DNA from: Pseudoxanthomonas sp. F37
Lineage (GTDB): Bacteria > Pseudomonadota > Gammaproteobacteria > Xanthomonadales > Xanthomonadaceae
DNA: 64,000 bases
NCBI RefSeq assembly: GCF_022965755.1
Contig: NZ_CP095187.1
Location: forward strand, 1,178,001-1,242,000
Reading direction: 5' to 3'
Shown here: one piece after another, positions 36,828-47,830 of the stretch
Layout: each line of letters opens with the position of its first letter
Numbering within the stretch: position 1 is the first letter of the stretch
Notes under the pieces: model-generated
Seen by the model: the letters and a program-made list of their open reading frames with translations, nothing else
What the model was told of the DNA's origin: nothing
Databases searched by the model: none
Program-made: the position numbers and the translations under genes

Positions 36828-37127
36828 ATGACCCCCATCGCCGGCATCGCCACCTCGGGCCTGCGCGCCGCCGCGCTGGGCATGCAGGCCGCGGCCCACA
36901 ACATCGCCAACCTGGCCACGCCGGACGCGATGCGGCAGAAGGTGGTGCTGTCGGCCGGCCCGACGGGTGGCGTTTCGGCGGCCGTGGTCGAGGCTCCCCC
37001 CGATCCGGCCGCGCCGCTCGAGGACGTGGCCGCCACGCTGACCTACAAGGCGATGGCCGGCGCCAACGTGTTCGTGCTGAAGGTCGCGGACCAGACGCTG
37101 GGCGGTTTGCTGGATGTAAGCGCGTAA
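36828..37127 (+). CDS. Flagellar basal-body rod-like miniprotein, orphan
   Basis: 99 residues from ATG 36828, with GGAG about 9 bp upstream. The N-terminus IAGIATSGLRAAALGMQAAAHNIANLATPDA matches the N-terminal helix shared by flagellar rod and hook proteins (ANNLANANT-type motif). The C-terminus LTYKAMAGANVFVLKVADQTLGGLLDVSA resembles the C-terminal helix of rod proteins (ANAKVIKTADQMLGTLLDL). The middle domain of real rod proteins is missing, so it looks like the two coiled-coil ends joined. No flagellar genes are nearby. Function unknown. Confidence 0.7.
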   Translation: MTPIAGIATSGLRAAALGMQAAAHNIANLATPDAMRQKVVLSAGPTGGVSAAVVEAPPDPAAPLEDVAATLTYKAMAGANVFVLKVADQTLGGLLDVSA

Positions 37128-37365
37128 CGCCGGCATCCATGTGAGCTCTCCCTCTCCCCGTTTACGGGGAGCGGGTGCCGAAAGCCTGCCCCGTACCTGA
37201 TACGGGGGCGGGTGAGAGGCTGACGGAGCCGTGATGCGGCAATAACCGATGCCCTGTCGAGTGACACGCTCTTCAGCGCACGAAACGTCTCGCTTCGCGC
37301 CACTCCGTGTGCCCCTCATCCGCCCTTCGGGCACCTTCTCCCCGCATGCGGGGAGAAGGGGTCCT
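37128..37365. repeat. Gap with two palindromic repeats
   Basis: 238 bp without a gene. It holds CTCTCCCTCTCCCCG...CGGGGAGCGGG and GATACGGGGGCGGGTGAGAGG pieces (37142-37217), then GCCCCTCATCCGCCC...CCCGCATGCGGGGAG with GAAGGGG (37310-37362). These are the CCCCTCNCCC-type repeats seen also after infC. Confidence 0.6.
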
Positions 37366-39264
37366 TCAGGCCGACAACTCCAGCAACAACGCATTGAGCC
37401 GCTTCACGTAGCCGGCCGGGTCCTTGAGGCTCTCGCCTGCGGCGAGGGCGGCCTGGTCGAACAATACGCGGGTAAGGCTGTTGAAGCGGTTCGCGTCGCC
37501 CTCGGCGTCCAGCCTGGCGATCAGCGGGTGGTCTGGGTTGAACTCGAACACCGGCTTGCTCTCCGGCACCTGCTGGCCGCTGGCCTCCAGCAACTGGCGC
37601 ATCTGCACGCCCAGGTCGCCCTGGCCCATGGCCAGGATGGCGGGCGAATCGGTCAGGCGATGGGAGACGCGTACGTCGGCCACGTCCAGGCCCAGCACCG
37701 TCTTCAGGCGTTCCACCAGCGCTTGCTTCGCCTTGGCGGTTTCCTCATGGGCCTTCTTTTCGTCCTCGCTGTCCAGCGCGCCCAGGTCCAGGTCGCCGCG
37801 GGCGACGTCGGCGAAGGACTTGCCGTCGAACTCGCTCAGGTAGCCCATCATCCACTCGTCGATGCGGTCGGTGAGCAACAGCACCTCGATGCCCTTCTTG
37901 CGGAAGATTTCCAGGTGCGGACTGTCCTTCACCTGTGCGTACGCATCGCCGGTGAGGTAGTAGATCCGGTCCTGGCCTTCCTTCATGCGCGCCACGTAGT
38001 CGGCCAGCGCCACGCTGGGTTCGCCGGAGGCGTCGTGGGTGGAGGCGAAGCGCAGCAGGCCGGCGATCTTCTCGCGGTTGCCGTAGTCCTCGGCCGGGCC
38101 TTCCTTCAGCACCTGGCCGAAGTGCTTCCAGAACGCCTTGTAGTCCTCGGGCTTGTCCTTGGCCAGCTTCTCCAGCATGTCGAGCGCGCGTTTGGTCAGC
38201 GCCGAGCGCATGGAATCGACCACCGGGCCGGACTGCAGGATTTCGCGGGAGACGTTGAGCGACAGGTCCGAGGAATCCACCACGCCGCGCAGGAAACGCA
38301 GGTACAGCGGCAGGAACTGTTCGGCCTGGTCCATGATGAAGACGCGCTGCACGTACAGCTTCAGGCCCTTGGCGCCGTCGCGGTGGTACAGGTCGAACGG
38401 CGCGCGGCCGGGCACGTAGAGCAGCGAGGTGTATTCCAGCTTGCCCTCGACCCTGTTGTGGCTCCACGCCACCGGATCGGTGAAGTCGTGGGCGATGTGC
38501 TTGTAGAACTCGGTGTACTCCTCGTCCTTGATCTCCGCCTTGGGCCGCGTCCACAGCGCGCTGGCCTTGTTCACGGCCTCCCACTCGGGTGCGGCGGGCT
38601 TGTCCTGGCCGTGGTGTTCCTTGGGCATCTCAATGGGCAGGCCGACGTGGTCGGAGTACTTCTTGATGATGCCGCGCAGCTTCCAGCCGTCGGCGAAGCC
38701 TTCCTCGCCCTCCTTCAGGTGCAGCACGATGCGGGTGCCGCGCTCGGGCTTGTCGACCGTGGCCACCTCGAAATCGCCCTCGCCCGCGCTGGACCAGTGC
38801 ACGCCCTCGCTGGCGGGCAGGCCGGCGCGACGGCTGAACACGTCCACGCGATCGGCCACGATGAAGGCGCTGTAGAAGCCCACGCCGAACTGGCCGATCA
38901 GGTTGGCGTCCTTCTTCTGGTCGCCGCTCAGGGCGCGCAGGAAATCGCCCGTGCCGGACTTGGCGATGGTGCCCAGGTGCGCCACGGCCTCGTCGCGGCT
39001 CATGCCGATGCCGTTGTCGTCGATGGTGATCGTGCGCGCGTCGGCGTCGAAGCCGATGCGGATGCGCAGGGTGGGGTCTTCCTCCAGCAGTTTCGGCTGC
39101 TTCAGCGCCTCGAAACGCAGCTTGTCGGCGGCGTCGGCGGCGTTGGAGACCAGCTCGCGCAGGAAGATCTCCTTGTTCGAGTACAGCGAGTGGATCATCA
39201 GCTGCAGCAGCTGCTTCACTTCGGCCTGGAAGCCCAGTGTTTCCTTGTGGGTTTCGGTGGTCAT
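37366..39264 (-). CDS. htpG: Molecular chaperone HtpG (Hsp90)
   Basis: 632 residues, the normal bacterial Hsp90 length. The N-terminal GHKL ATPase domain includes [42 protein letters not shown] and [16 protein letters not shown]. The middle domain has [15 protein letters not shown] and [38 protein letters not shown], with its catalytic-loop arginine in the SREIL segment. The C-terminal dimerisation domain is complete and, as usual in bacteria, there is no MEEVD tail. Confidence 0.97.
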   Translation of the reverse strand: MTTETHKETLGFQAEVKQLLQLMIHSLYSNKEIFLRELVSNAADAADKLRFEALKQPKLLEEDPTLRIRIGFDADARTITIDDNGIGMSRDEAVAHLGTIAKSGTGDFLRALSGDQKKDANLIGQFGVGFYSAFIVADRVDVFSRRAGLPASEGVHWSSAGEGDFEVATVDKPERGTRIVLHLKEGEEGFADGWKLRGIIKKYSDHVGLPIEMPKEHHGQDKPAAPEWEAVNKASALWTRPKAEIKDEEYTEFYKHIAHDFTDPVAWSHNRVEGKLEYTSLLYVPGRAPFDLYHRDGAKGLKLYVQRVFIMDQAEQFLPLYLRFLRGVVDSSDLSLNVSREILQSGPVVDSMRSALTKRALDMLEKLAKDKPEDYKAFWKHFGQVLKEGPAEDYGNREKIAGLLRFASTHDASGEPSVALADYVARMKEGQDRIYYLTGDAYAQVKDSPHLEIFRKKGIEVLLLTDRIDEWMMGYLSEFDGKSFADVARGDLDLGALDSEDEKKAHEETAKAKQALVERLKTVLGLDVADVRVSHRLTDSPAILAMGQGDLGVQMRQLLEASGQQVPESKPVFEFNPDHPLIARLDAEGDANRFNSLTRVLFDQAALAAGESLKDPAGYVKRLNALLLELSA

Positions 39265-39489
39265 CGTGGTCGTGCTCCATGGATCGTCAGGCGGGCCGCA
39301 GGCTGCGGCCGATCGCTCCCGGTGTATGGGCCGGGTCCGGCTTTCTCAACCATGCCGCGCTGCAGGAGGGGCCTCGGCCCCGACGGTCGGCCATGACCCG
39401 CGCGGGGCGTTCTTCGGGGACGCGATCGGGCTGCAGCCCCGCCTGCAAGGGGGACGTATCATGCGGGACCCTCTGTTCCCAGCGTGCCG

Positions 39490-40640
<1,151 letters not shown>

Positions 40641-40684
40641 GCGCCCGCATTCCGACAACAGATCCAACAGGAGGGGGAAGACCC

Positions 40685-41179
40685 ATGAAGAACATCGCAA
40701 CCCGCATGCTGCTGACCGCCTGCCTCGTGCTGCCGTTCGCGGCGTGCAAGAAGCAGGAAGAAGCCCCGGCCGAGCCGGCCGAAGTCGCCCTGGTGGCGCC
40801 GACCACGACCGAAGACGGCCCGTGGAAGGAATACCTGAGCAAGGTGGTCGACGCCAACATGGGCACGATCACCAACACCCCGTACGTCTACTACCTGCCG
40901 GCCGAGACCGATCCGGAGTTCGAGGCCAAGTACGGCCGCCAGCTGGAGCAGGCCAAGGGCGCGGTGGCGCGCGGCGTGACCAGCGGCAACCTGATCGCGT
41001 TCGGTTCGCCGTCCAGCGTCAAGATCGCGGACCTGGCGGTGGCGGCGTTCGCCGGCGTGGAAGCCGACACGTTCAAGGGCGTGCGCATCCTGTTCATCGG
41101 CAAGGCCGAGGACAGCGAGCGCGTGAAGACCGCGGTGGCCCCCAGCGGCGCCGAGTACGTGTTCGTCGAAGCCAAGTGA
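40685..41179 (+). CDS. Hypothetical lipoprotein
   Basis: 164 residues from ATG 40685 with a strong AGGAGGGGG ribosome site at about 40668-40676. The signal MLLTACLVLPFAACKKQ carries the lipobox FAAC. After an Ala/Pro/Glu-rich linker the mature domain (GPWKEYLSKVVDANMGTITNTPYVYYLP, GNLIAFGSPSSVKIADLAVAAFAGVEADTFKGVRILFIGKAED) resembles no family I can name. It appears in Xanthomonadaceae as a conserved uncharacterised lipoprotein, in my recollection. Function unknown. Confidence 0.7.
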   Translation: MKNIATRMLLTACLVLPFAACKKQEEAPAEPAEVALVAPTTTEDGPWKEYLSKVVDANMGTITNTPYVYYLPAETDPEFEAKYGRQLEQAKGAVARGVTSGNLIAFGSPSSVKIADLAVAAFAGVEADTFKGVRILFIGKAEDSERVKTAVAPSGAEYVFVEAK

Positions 41180-41226
41180 CCTGTCCGCGCGTGGCCGCCC
41201 ACGGGCGGCCACGCCTTGGCGGAAAG

Positions 41227-41347
41227 GTCATCCCCGCGCAGGCGTGAAACGCTCCACAACGGCCGGATGGCCGGTCATCCAGTGACTCTGTGTCTCCCGC
41301 GAACACCGCGATGAAGTCGCTGGGCCCCGGCCTGCGCCGGGATGACG
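41227..41347. repeat. Possible divergent CGTCAT-type palindromic repeat
   Basis: GTCATCCCCGCGCAGGCG at the left and GGCCTGCGCCGGGATGACGG at the right. It resembles the families at 9609 and 54315 but the arms are only loosely complementary. Confidence 0.5.
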
Positions 41348-41356
41348 GCAACCCCT

Positions 41357-41605
41357 ATGTCCCTCAAGATCAACGAGCTCTGCGTCAACTGCGATGTCTG
41401 CGAGCCGGCCTGTCCCAACCAGGCCATCTCGATGGGCGAGACGATCTACGTGATCGATCCGGCGCGTTGCACCGAATGCGTCGGCCATCATGACGAACCG
41501 CAATGTGTCGTCGTGTGCCCCGTCGAGTGCATCGATCCCGATCCGGCGTATCCTGAGACCCACGAAGCACTGCTGGCGAAGATGCTGCGGCTGCAGGCCG
41601 GCTGA
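41357..41605 (+). CDS. YfhL-family 4Fe-4S ferredoxin
   Basis: 82 residues from ATG 41357 (an earlier ATG at 41342 lies in repeat sequence). Two cluster motifs: CVNCDVCEPACPNQAIS (CxxCxxCxxxCP) and CTECVGHHDEPQCVVVCPVECI (CxxC-x8-CxxxC), the long second spacing being typical of the YfhL/Fdx type. It carries electrons in the cytoplasm; the partner is unknown. It is commonly found near coaD in gammaproteobacteria. Confidence 0.94.
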   Translation: MSLKINELCVNCDVCEPACPNQAISMGETIYVIDPARCTECVGHHDEPQCVVVCPVECIDPDPAYPETHEALLAKMLRLQAG

Positions 41606-41653
41606 TCCGCCTCCCCGGCAGTGCTCCGTGCCGGTTATCGCCCAGGAGAGATC

Positions 41654-43399
41654 GTGATCCAGCGCCATCTGTTCGCCCTGCTGTTGCTCGTCGCGTTCGT
41701 GCCCGCCGCACCGGCGGCCGACGCCGTCCGTCCGTCCACCCCGGCGCATCCGCCCGGCGTCGCCATCGCCAGCGCGCACACGCTCGCCACCCAGGCGGGG
41801 CTGGATGTCATCGCGCAGGGCGGCAATGCCTTCGACGCGGCCATCGCGGTGTCGTCCACGCTGTCGGTGGTGGAGCCCATCAGTTCCGGCCTGGGCGGCG
41901 GCGGATTCTTCCTGCTGCACGACGGCAGGACCGGCAAGGACGTCTTCATCGATGCGCGCGAGACCGCGCCAGCGGCTGCGACGCCGGACAAGTACCTGCT
42001 GCCGGACGGCGGGTTCGACCGCGACCGCGCCGAGAACGGCCCCTGGGCCGCCGGCATCCCCGGCCTGCCGGCCGCGTTCGTCCACCTGGCGGAGAAGTAC
42101 GGCCGGTTGCCGTTGAAGACCTCGCTGGCCCCCGCCATCCGTACCGCGCGCGAAGGCTTCCCGGTCTATGCGCGCATGGCGCGCGGCTACCAGGCGCGCC
42201 GCGAGGTGATGGAACGGTACGAGGGCACGCGTTCGGTGTTCCTCGCCGACGGCCAACCGATCAGGGAAGGCGAAACGTTCAGGCAGCCGGACCTGGCGCG
42301 CACGCTGGAACGCCTGGCCGCACAGGGCTTCGATGGTTTCTACAAGGGCCAGACCGCCAAGCTGCTGCTGGCCGGCGTGAAGGCCGAAGGCGGGCAGTGG
42401 ACGGCGGAGGAACTGGCCGGCTACACGGTCCGCGAGCGTGAGCCGCTGACCTTCCAGTACAACGACTGGAAGGTGACCACCGCGCCGCCGCCGTCGTCCG
42501 GCGGCGTGGCGCTGACCCAGATGCTGCAGATCCTCGACGCCTACGACCTGTCCAAGCTCGACCAGGCGCAGCGCACGCACCTGATCGTCGAATCGATGCG
42601 TCGCGCGTTCCGCGACCGCACCTTCTATCTCGGCGATCCGGACTTCGTGCAGATCCCGATGAAGACGCTGACCAGCCCGTACTATGCGGCCGGCCTGCGC
42701 GCGACCATCAACCCGCAGAAGGCGACGCCCAGCGACCAGCTTTCGGGCCAGCAGACGCCGCTGGAGGACGAGGAAACCACGCATTTCTCCATCATCGATG
42801 CGCAGGGCAACCGCGTCGCCGGCACCCAGACCGTCAACCTGCTCTACGGCTCGGGCCTGATCCCGCCGGGTACGGGCGTGCTGCTGAACAACGAGATGGA
42901 CGACTTCGCGCTGAAGCCCGGCACGCCGAACGCGTTCGGCGTGATGGGCTACGACGCCAATGCGCCCAAGCCCGGCAAGCGCATGCTCAGTTCGATGACG
43001 CCGACCTTCCTGGAGTCGCCGGACAAAGTGGCCGTGCTGGGCACGCCGGGTGGCAGCCGCATCATCACCATGGTGCTGCTGGGCATCCTGGGCTACGACG
43101 CGGGATTGCAGCCGCAGGCGGTCGCCGCGCTGCCGCGCTTCCACCACCAGTGGATGCCCGACCTGATCGAGATGGAGACCGATGCGCTGGGCCCCGACAC
43201 CCAGCAGGCGCTGGAGGCCATGGGCCACAGGTTCAAGGTGCCCGGCAACGCCGCGCAGGGCGGTCGCGGTTCCAGCCATGTCTGGGGCAACCTGCAGACG
43301 GTGGAATGGGACAAGACCACCAACACGCTGATGGGCGGCAGCGACCCGCGCAACCCGGTGGGTGCGGCGAAGGTGGTGGAATCGGTCGCGACGCCCTGA
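41654..43399 (+). CDS. ggt: Gamma-glutamyltransferase
   Basis: 581 residues from GTG 41654, which follows CCAGGAGAG by about 5 bp; an upstream TTG or CTG frame to 41621 lacks such a site. A signal peptide ([18 protein letters not shown]) sends it to the periplasm. The enzyme matures by cleavage before a catalytic threonine, here the T in [17 protein letters not shown]. Other marks are [41 protein letters not shown], and [10 protein letters not shown] followed by LGTPGGSRI. It hydrolyses or transfers the gamma-glutamyl group of glutathione. Confidence 0.95.
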   Translation: MIQRHLFALLLLVAFVPAAPAADAVRPSTPAHPPGVAIASAHTLATQAGLDVIAQGGNAFDAAIAVSSTLSVVEPISSGLGGGGFFLLHDGRTGKDVFIDARETAPAAATPDKYLLPDGGFDRDRAENGPWAAGIPGLPAAFVHLAEKYGRLPLKTSLAPAIRTAREGFPVYARMARGYQARREVMERYEGTRSVFLADGQPIREGETFRQPDLARTLERLAAQGFDGFYKGQTAKLLLAGVKAEGGQWTAEELAGYTVREREPLTFQYNDWKVTTAPPPSSGGVALTQMLQILDAYDLSKLDQAQRTHLIVESMRRAFRDRTFYLGDPDFVQIPMKTLTSPYYAAGLRATINPQKATPSDQLSGQQTPLEDEETTHFSIIDAQGNRVAGTQTVNLLYGSGLIPPGTGVLLNNEMDDFALKPGTPNAFGVMGYDANAPKPGKRMLSSMTPTFLESPDKVAVLGTPGGSRIITMVLLGILGYDAGLQPQAVAALPRFHHQWMPDLIEMETDALGPDTQQALEAMGHRFKVPGNAAQGGRGSSHVWGNLQTVEWDKTTNTLMGGSDPRNPVGAAKVVESVATP

Positions 43400-43408
43400 T
43401 TCCCGGCG

Positions 43409-43484
43409 TGCAGGAGCGCCCCATGGGCGCGATGCTTTCCCCGCATCGGACAAAAGAGCATCGCGCCCATGGGGCGCTCCTACA
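43409..43484. repeat. REPIN-like repeat, copy 3
   Basis: TGCAGGAGCGCCCCATGGGC at the left with inverse GCCCATGGGGCGCTCCTACA at the right, directly after ggt. Confidence 0.85.
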
Positions 43485-43551
43485 AAGTGCGGGCACGGCG
43501 GGTATGGGGGCGGGAATGTCCCCGGGCTCCGGCGGGCGTAGAATCACGCCC

Positions 43552-44442
43552 ATGAAACTCTGGTCGCTGCTGGGCAATTCCCAGAAACTCGATGGCGGTG
43601 CGATGTTCGGCAACGCGCCGCGCGCCATGTGGGAGAAGTGGTCGCCACCGGATGCGGAGAACCGCATCGCGCTGGCCTGTCGCGCGCTGCTGGCGCAGCC
43701 GCTCAACGGCAGGACGGTGCTGTTCGAAACCGGCATCGGCGCATTCTTCGAACCGAAGCTGCGCGCGCGCTTCGGCGTACAGGAAGACCGCCACGTGCTG
43801 CTGGATTCGCTGCGCGAAGCCGGCTTCACCCACCAGGACATCGACGTGGTGGTGCTCAGCCACCTGCATTTCGATCACGCCGGCGGCCTGCTGGCGCCGT
43901 GGCAGGAGGGCCGCCCGCCGGAACTGCTGTTCCCCAATGCCACCTTCATCGTCGGTGCCGACCACTGGCAGCGGGCGCTGAGGCCGCACCCGCGCGACCG
44001 TGCCAGCTTCATCCCGGAACTGCAGCCGCTGCTGGAAGCCAGCGGACGGCTGGAACTCGTGTCGGGCGAGTACTCGCGCGCGCTGGGCGACGCGGTCCGT
44101 TTCAGCTTCAGCGACGGCCATACGCCGGGGCTGATGCTGGCCGAAATCGTCGGGCCCGAACGCGTCGACGGCCAGCCGCACGGCGGCGTGGTGTTCTGCG
44201 CCGACCTGATCCCCGGCCGCTCCTGGGTGCACGTGCCCATCACCATGGGCTACGACCGCAACGCCGAACTGCTGATCGACGAAAAACGCGCCTTCCTGGA
44301 AGACAAGCTGGCGCGCAACGTCCATCTGTTCTTCACCCACGATCCCGGCTGCGCGCTGGCGCAGGTGACCCGCGACGAGAAGGGCAGGTTCGGCGTGGCC
44401 CACGAGGTAACGGAACTGCACGCACGACCCCTGGCGGCGTGA
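43552..44442 (+). CDS. Metallo-beta-lactamase fold hydrolase
   Basis: 296 residues from ATG 43552. The zinc motif is HLHFDHAGG (HxHxDH). Additional ligands are likely the H in FSDGHTPG, the D in FCADLIPG, and the terminal [12 protein letters not shown]. The N-terminus [33 protein letters not shown] corresponds to the family of lactonase-like hydrolases. Substrate unknown; no signal peptide. Confidence 0.88.
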   Translation: MKLWSLLGNSQKLDGGAMFGNAPRAMWEKWSPPDAENRIALACRALLAQPLNGRTVLFETGIGAFFEPKLRARFGVQEDRHVLLDSLREAGFTHQDIDVVVLSHLHFDHAGGLLAPWQEGRPPELLFPNATFIVGADHWQRALRPHPRDRASFIPELQPLLEASGRLELVSGEYSRALGDAVRFSFSDGHTPGLMLAEIVGPERVDGQPHGGVVFCADLIPGRSWVHVPITMGYDRNAELLIDEKRAFLEDKLARNVHLFFTHDPGCALAQVTRDEKGRFGVAHEVTELHARPLAA

Positions 44443-44454
44443 ACGGGCGGGAGA

Positions 44455-44515
44455 GTGGGAGCAATGTAAGTCGCCAGAGGGCGTGTCTTCGCGACGTGCG
44501 TCGCTCCCACAACAG
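44455..44515. repeat. Possible palindromic repeat, GTGGGAGCAATG/CGTCGCTCCCAC
   Basis: The gap between the hydrolase and upp reads GTGGGAGCAATGTAAGTCGC and GCGACGTGCGTCGCTCCCAC, partly inverse. It is a REP-like element of a different family. Confidence 0.5.
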
Positions 44516-44541
44516 GAAACTTCGCTACGACAGATGAAGTT

Positions 44542-45174
44542 TCAGCCGATCCGCGTGCCGAAGATGCGGTCGCCCGCGTCGCCCAGGCCCGGCAGGATGT
44601 AGCCCTTGTCGTTGAGGCGTTCGTCGATGGCGGCGGTGTAGACCTCGACATCCGGATGCGCCGTTTCCAGCGCCTTCAGGCCCTCCGGCGCGGCGACCAG
44701 GAAGATGCCCTTGATCCGTTTCGCCCCGGCGCGCTTGAGCATGTCGATGGTGGCGATGAGGGTGCCGCCGGTGGCCAGCATCGGGTCCAGGATCAGCGCA
44801 TCGCGTTCTTCCAGCCGCCCGGTCAGCTTTTCGAAGTAGGGCACGGGCTGCAGGGTTTCCTCGTCGCGCTGCAGGCCCACCACGCTGACGCGCGCGGTGG
44901 GGATCAGCGCCAGCACGCCGGGCAGCATGCCCAGGCCGGCGCGCAGGATGGGCACCAGGGTGATCTTGGCGCCGGCGATCTTCTTCACCTGCACCGGGCC
45001 CGCCCAGCCCGCCATGGTGTCGGTGGCCAGCTCCAGGTCGGCGGTCGCCTCGTAGGCCAGCAGCGTGCCCAGTTCGGTCACCAGTTCGCGGAAGTCCTTG
45101 GTGTTCAGGCCGGCGTTGCGCAGCAGGCCGATCTTGTGCTGGACGAGGGGGTGGCGGACTTCGACGGTTTTCAT
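44542..45174 (-). CDS. upp: Uracil phosphoribosyltransferase
   Basis: 210 residues from ATG 45174, beginning [22 protein letters not shown], the family start. It converts uracil and PRPP to UMP in pyrimidine salvage. The PRPP-binding motif is [21 protein letters not shown]. The uracil-binding end is [23 protein letters not shown]. Normal length. Confidence 0.97.
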   Translation of the reverse strand: MKTVEVRHPLVQHKIGLLRNAGLNTKDFRELVTELGTLLAYEATADLELATDTMAGWAGPVQVKKIAGAKITLVPILRAGLGMLPGVLALIPTARVSVVGLQRDEETLQPVPYFEKLTGRLEERDALILDPMLATGGTLIATIDMLKRAGAKRIKGIFLVAAPEGLKALETAHPDVEVYTAAIDERLNDKGYILPGLGDAGDRIFGTRIG

Positions 45175-45230
45175 GGCACGGCGGGGCGACGGGAGGTGCG
45201 GGAAGTCTGCATCAAACCCCGGGGTCCCAC

Positions 45231-45263
45231 AAAGCACGAAGCCGGCCCAGGCCGGCTTCGTGC
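45231..45263 (-). terminator. Rho-independent-like terminator of the TonB receptor
   Basis: GCACGAAGCCGGCC and GGCCGGCTTCGTGC form a 14-bp perfect stem with a 2-base loop in the non-coding gap; on the minus strand it is followed by TTTGTG. Confidence 0.75.
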
Positions 45264-45286
45264 CTTCAGCGTGCGGGTCGGGGCGG

Positions 45287-47662
45287 TCAGAACGCCCAGC
45301 GCATCACCAGCTGGTAGCTCGGGCCGGCCTCCTCGGTTTCCAGCTCGTACTCGTCGTAGTCGCGGTCGATCTGGTCCTGCTGGGTGTCGAACTTGTCGAA
45401 GAACTCGTCCTTGCTGGCATCCAGCAGGTTGTTGGCGCTCAGGCGCACGGAGACATTGGCGCCGAAACGCTTCTCGACGAACACGTCCAGTTCGCCGCCG
45501 TAGCGGATGAGCGCTTCCTCGCCCAGCAGGCGCGCGTACGCATCGCCCTGCTTGCGGTAGGTCGCGCCGAAGCTGGCCCCCAGCGTGGGCATGTCATGGA
45601 TGAAGCCGATGTTGTAGACCGACTTGGCCTGGTCGTTGAAGCGGCGTTCGCCCAGGAAGTCGTCCACCTTGGACTTCACCCAGGAGTAGTTGGCGAAGAT
45701 GCCGGTGTTTTCCAGGCCGATCGCCGACAGCGGCGTGGATACGTCGAACTCGAAGCCGTACACCTTGCCGTCGCCCACGTTGTCCGAGGTGTACAGCCAG
45801 CTGGATGCCGGTTCCTGCGCCATCGCGTCGGCCAGGTCGACGGCGTCGCCGTCCTCGATCATCTCTTCCCAGGTGTCCTGCATCTCTTCGCTGGGCACGC
45901 CGGTGTTGACGATCTCGATGAGGTCCTTCACGTCGCGGTAGAAGAAGTTCACGCCGACCACGCCCTTGCGGCCGAGGCGGTGCTCGAAGCCCAGGTCCAG
46001 GCCGTTGGCGGTCTCCGGGTCCAGTTCCGGGTTGCCGATGTAGTCGTTGTCGCCGAACTCGCCGTCCAGCAGGGCCGGCAGCAGTTCGTTGAAGTTGGGG
46101 CGCTTGATCGTTTTGGCCAGCGACAGGCTGATGCGGTCCGCCTCGCCCAGGTTCCAGCGCAGGTTCACCGACGGCAGCAGTTCGTTGTAGTCCTTGCTGA
46201 CGCGGCCTTCGCTCTCATCGTCTTCCAGGTACTCCACTTCGGACTTCGTGGTTTCGTAACGCAGGCCGGCCTCCCAGGAGAAGGCATCGCCCTTGCCGCT
46301 GAGCATGATGTAGGGGTCCAGGCGCTTCTCTTCGATCACCGAAGCCACGCTGCCGTCCAGGTCGTAGTCCGCCAGGGACGCCGGTGTCTGGCCCTCCTCC
46401 TCGGCCTCCCACTCGTACGTGACGAGCAGGCCTTCGCGCTTCTTGGTGCGGTAGTCCACGCCGAATTCCAGTTCGGCGCCGCCCAGCGGGCGCGCATGGG
46501 TCAGCCGGAAGCCGGTTTCGGCATCCTTGGCGGTGACGGATTCGGCTTCGTAGACGGTTTCGTCCCACTCGGCGTCCGCGGGAATGCTCCAGGTGTCGTC
46601 CCAGTTCTCCGCGCCGCTCACGTAGACGTGTTCGCCCTCGGTGGTGGCCTGGTCGTTCTCGAATCGGGCGTGGTCGATGCTCACGGCGGTGCGTCCACCC
46701 GCCATGTCGAACCTGTACTCGGCGCCGATGCCGTAGTTCTTCTGGTCGTAAGGGTCGCGGCCCGGCACGCGGATGTCGATGGTCTCGTCGTCGTCCAGTT
46801 CTTCTTCGAACGACACCTCGGTGACGTCGCGATCGGTCTTGACGTAGAAGCCGTCGATGCTGAAGCGGCCGGTGTCGCCGACGTCCGCGGTATACGAAAG
46901 ATTGGCCGAGTAGTCGCGGCCATCCTTCACCTCGGTCTGGTCTTCCCAGCTGACCTTCTCTTCCCGGGTGTCGTCGGTGAAGCGGTCCGAGCGCTTGGTC
47001 TTGGCGCGATAGCGGTCCTGCACGTTGATGCCGGCCAGCAGACGCCCGCCGAGCGCTTCGAACGAGGTCACCGCACCGAAGGTCGGGTTGATCTCGCCGT
47101 CGTCCCAGCGGTTCACGCCGACGCGGATGTAGCTGCCGGTGAATTCGTAGGCGTCGCGCAGCACGATGTTGATGGCGCCGGCCATCGCATCGCCGCTGCG
47201 GTTGGCGCTGGCGCTGCGCTTGATCTCGATATGGTCCACCATCTCCGCGGGGATGCGGTCCACGTAGAACGAGCGGTCGTCGCCGGCACCCGGCACCTTC
47301 TTGCCGTTGATCAGCACCTGGGTGTAGCCGCCGCCCAGGCCGCGCAGCTGCACGCCGTCGTACTCCATGATGTCCGAGCCGACGAAGCCCACGCCCGGTA
47401 CGCGCTTGAGCATGTCGCCGACGGTGTTGGGCTCGAAACGCTGGAAGTACTCCAGGTCGTAGACCAGCGTGGGGGCGATGTCGTCGGTGCGGTCGCGGTA
47501 GGCGATCTCGGCCTGCACCACCACCGTGTCCAGTTGCTTGGGTTCGCCCGCGGTGCCGGCGTCCGGTGCCTGGTTCTGCGCGGTGGCGGACAGGCTGGCC
47601 GGAAGCAGGACAGCGCAGAACAGCGCCTGCGCGAGCGAGGCGGCCAAGGCATTGCGTTTCAT
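45287..47662 (-). CDS. TonB-dependent receptor (probable phytate/phosphate-related)
   Basis: 791 residues from ATG 47662. Signal peptide: [20 protein letters not shown]. The plug domain includes [61 protein letters not shown], and [29 protein letters not shown] beta-barrel with many acidic residues follows, ending YQLVMRWAF with a terminal aromatic. It is divergent from the phytase-like gene at 47831 and both promoters have Pho-box-like repeats, so it probably imports phytate or another phosphate compound. The substrate is inferred from context. Confidence 0.88.
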   Translation of the reverse strand: MKRNALAASLAQALFCAVLLPASLSATAQNQAPDAGTAGEPKQLDTVVVQAEIAYRDRTDDIAPTLVYDLEYFQRFEPNTVGDMLKRVPGVGFVGSDIMEYDGVQLRGLGGGYTQVLINGKKVPGAGDDRSFYVDRIPAEMVDHIEIKRSASANRSGDAMAGAINIVLRDAYEFTGSYIRVGVNRWDDGEINPTFGAVTSFEALGGRLLAGINVQDRYRAKTKRSDRFTDDTREEKVSWEDQTEVKDGRDYSANLSYTADVGDTGRFSIDGFYVKTDRDVTEVSFEEELDDDETIDIRVPGRDPYDQKNYGIGAEYRFDMAGGRTAVSIDHARFENDQATTEGEHVYVSGAENWDDTWSIPADAEWDETVYEAESVTAKDAETGFRLTHARPLGGAELEFGVDYRTKKREGLLVTYEWEAEEEGQTPASLADYDLDGSVASVIEEKRLDPYIMLSGKGDAFSWEAGLRYETTKSEVEYLEDDESEGRVSKDYNELLPSVNLRWNLGEADRISLSLAKTIKRPNFNELLPALLDGEFGDNDYIGNPELDPETANGLDLGFEHRLGRKGVVGVNFFYRDVKDLIEIVNTGVPSEEMQDTWEEMIEDGDAVDLADAMAQEPASSWLYTSDNVGDGKVYGFEFDVSTPLSAIGLENTGIFANYSWVKSKVDDFLGERRFNDQAKSVYNIGFIHDMPTLGASFGATYRKQGDAYARLLGEEALIRYGGELDVFVEKRFGANVSVRLSANNLLDASKDEFFDKFDTQQDQIDRDYDEYELETEEAGPSYQLVMRWAF

Positions 47663-47695
47663 GTGTGTCGTCCCCGTGACGAAAGTAAACGGCAC

Positions 47696-47751
47696 TTTGT
47701 AAGCACGTCACATGGCGGAAACATGACACGCAGGTTCCCGTGCGATGACAG
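47696..47751 (-). promoter_or_regulatory. Pho-box-like array and -10 of the TonB receptor promoter
   Basis: On the minus strand, heptamers at 11-bp steps match CTGTCAT: CTGTCAT (47751-47745), an off-match at 47740, GTGTCAT (47729-47723) and CCGCCAT (47718-47712). GTGTCAT-GTTT-CCGCCAT is a two-heptamer box matching 11 of 14 consensus positions. A -10-like TACAAA (47701-47696) starts exactly 10 bp downstream, the usual spacing for PhoB-activated promoters. Confidence 0.6.
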
Positions 47752-47769
47752 GTATCCGCGTGCACTGCG

Positions 47770-47803
47770 CTGACATGAAAATGTCATGGCGCCTGCGTAG
47801 AAC
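47770..47803 (+). promoter_or_regulatory. Pho box and -10 of the phytase-like operon
   Basis: CTGACAT-GAAA-ATGTCAT (47770-47787) matches the PhoB consensus CTGTCAT-N4-CTGTCAT at 12 of 14 positions. TAGAAC (47798-47803) stands 10 bp downstream as a -10. Start codon at 47831. Confidence 0.65.
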
Positions 47804-47830
47804 ATGGCAGTTTGTTGACGACTTCATGTC

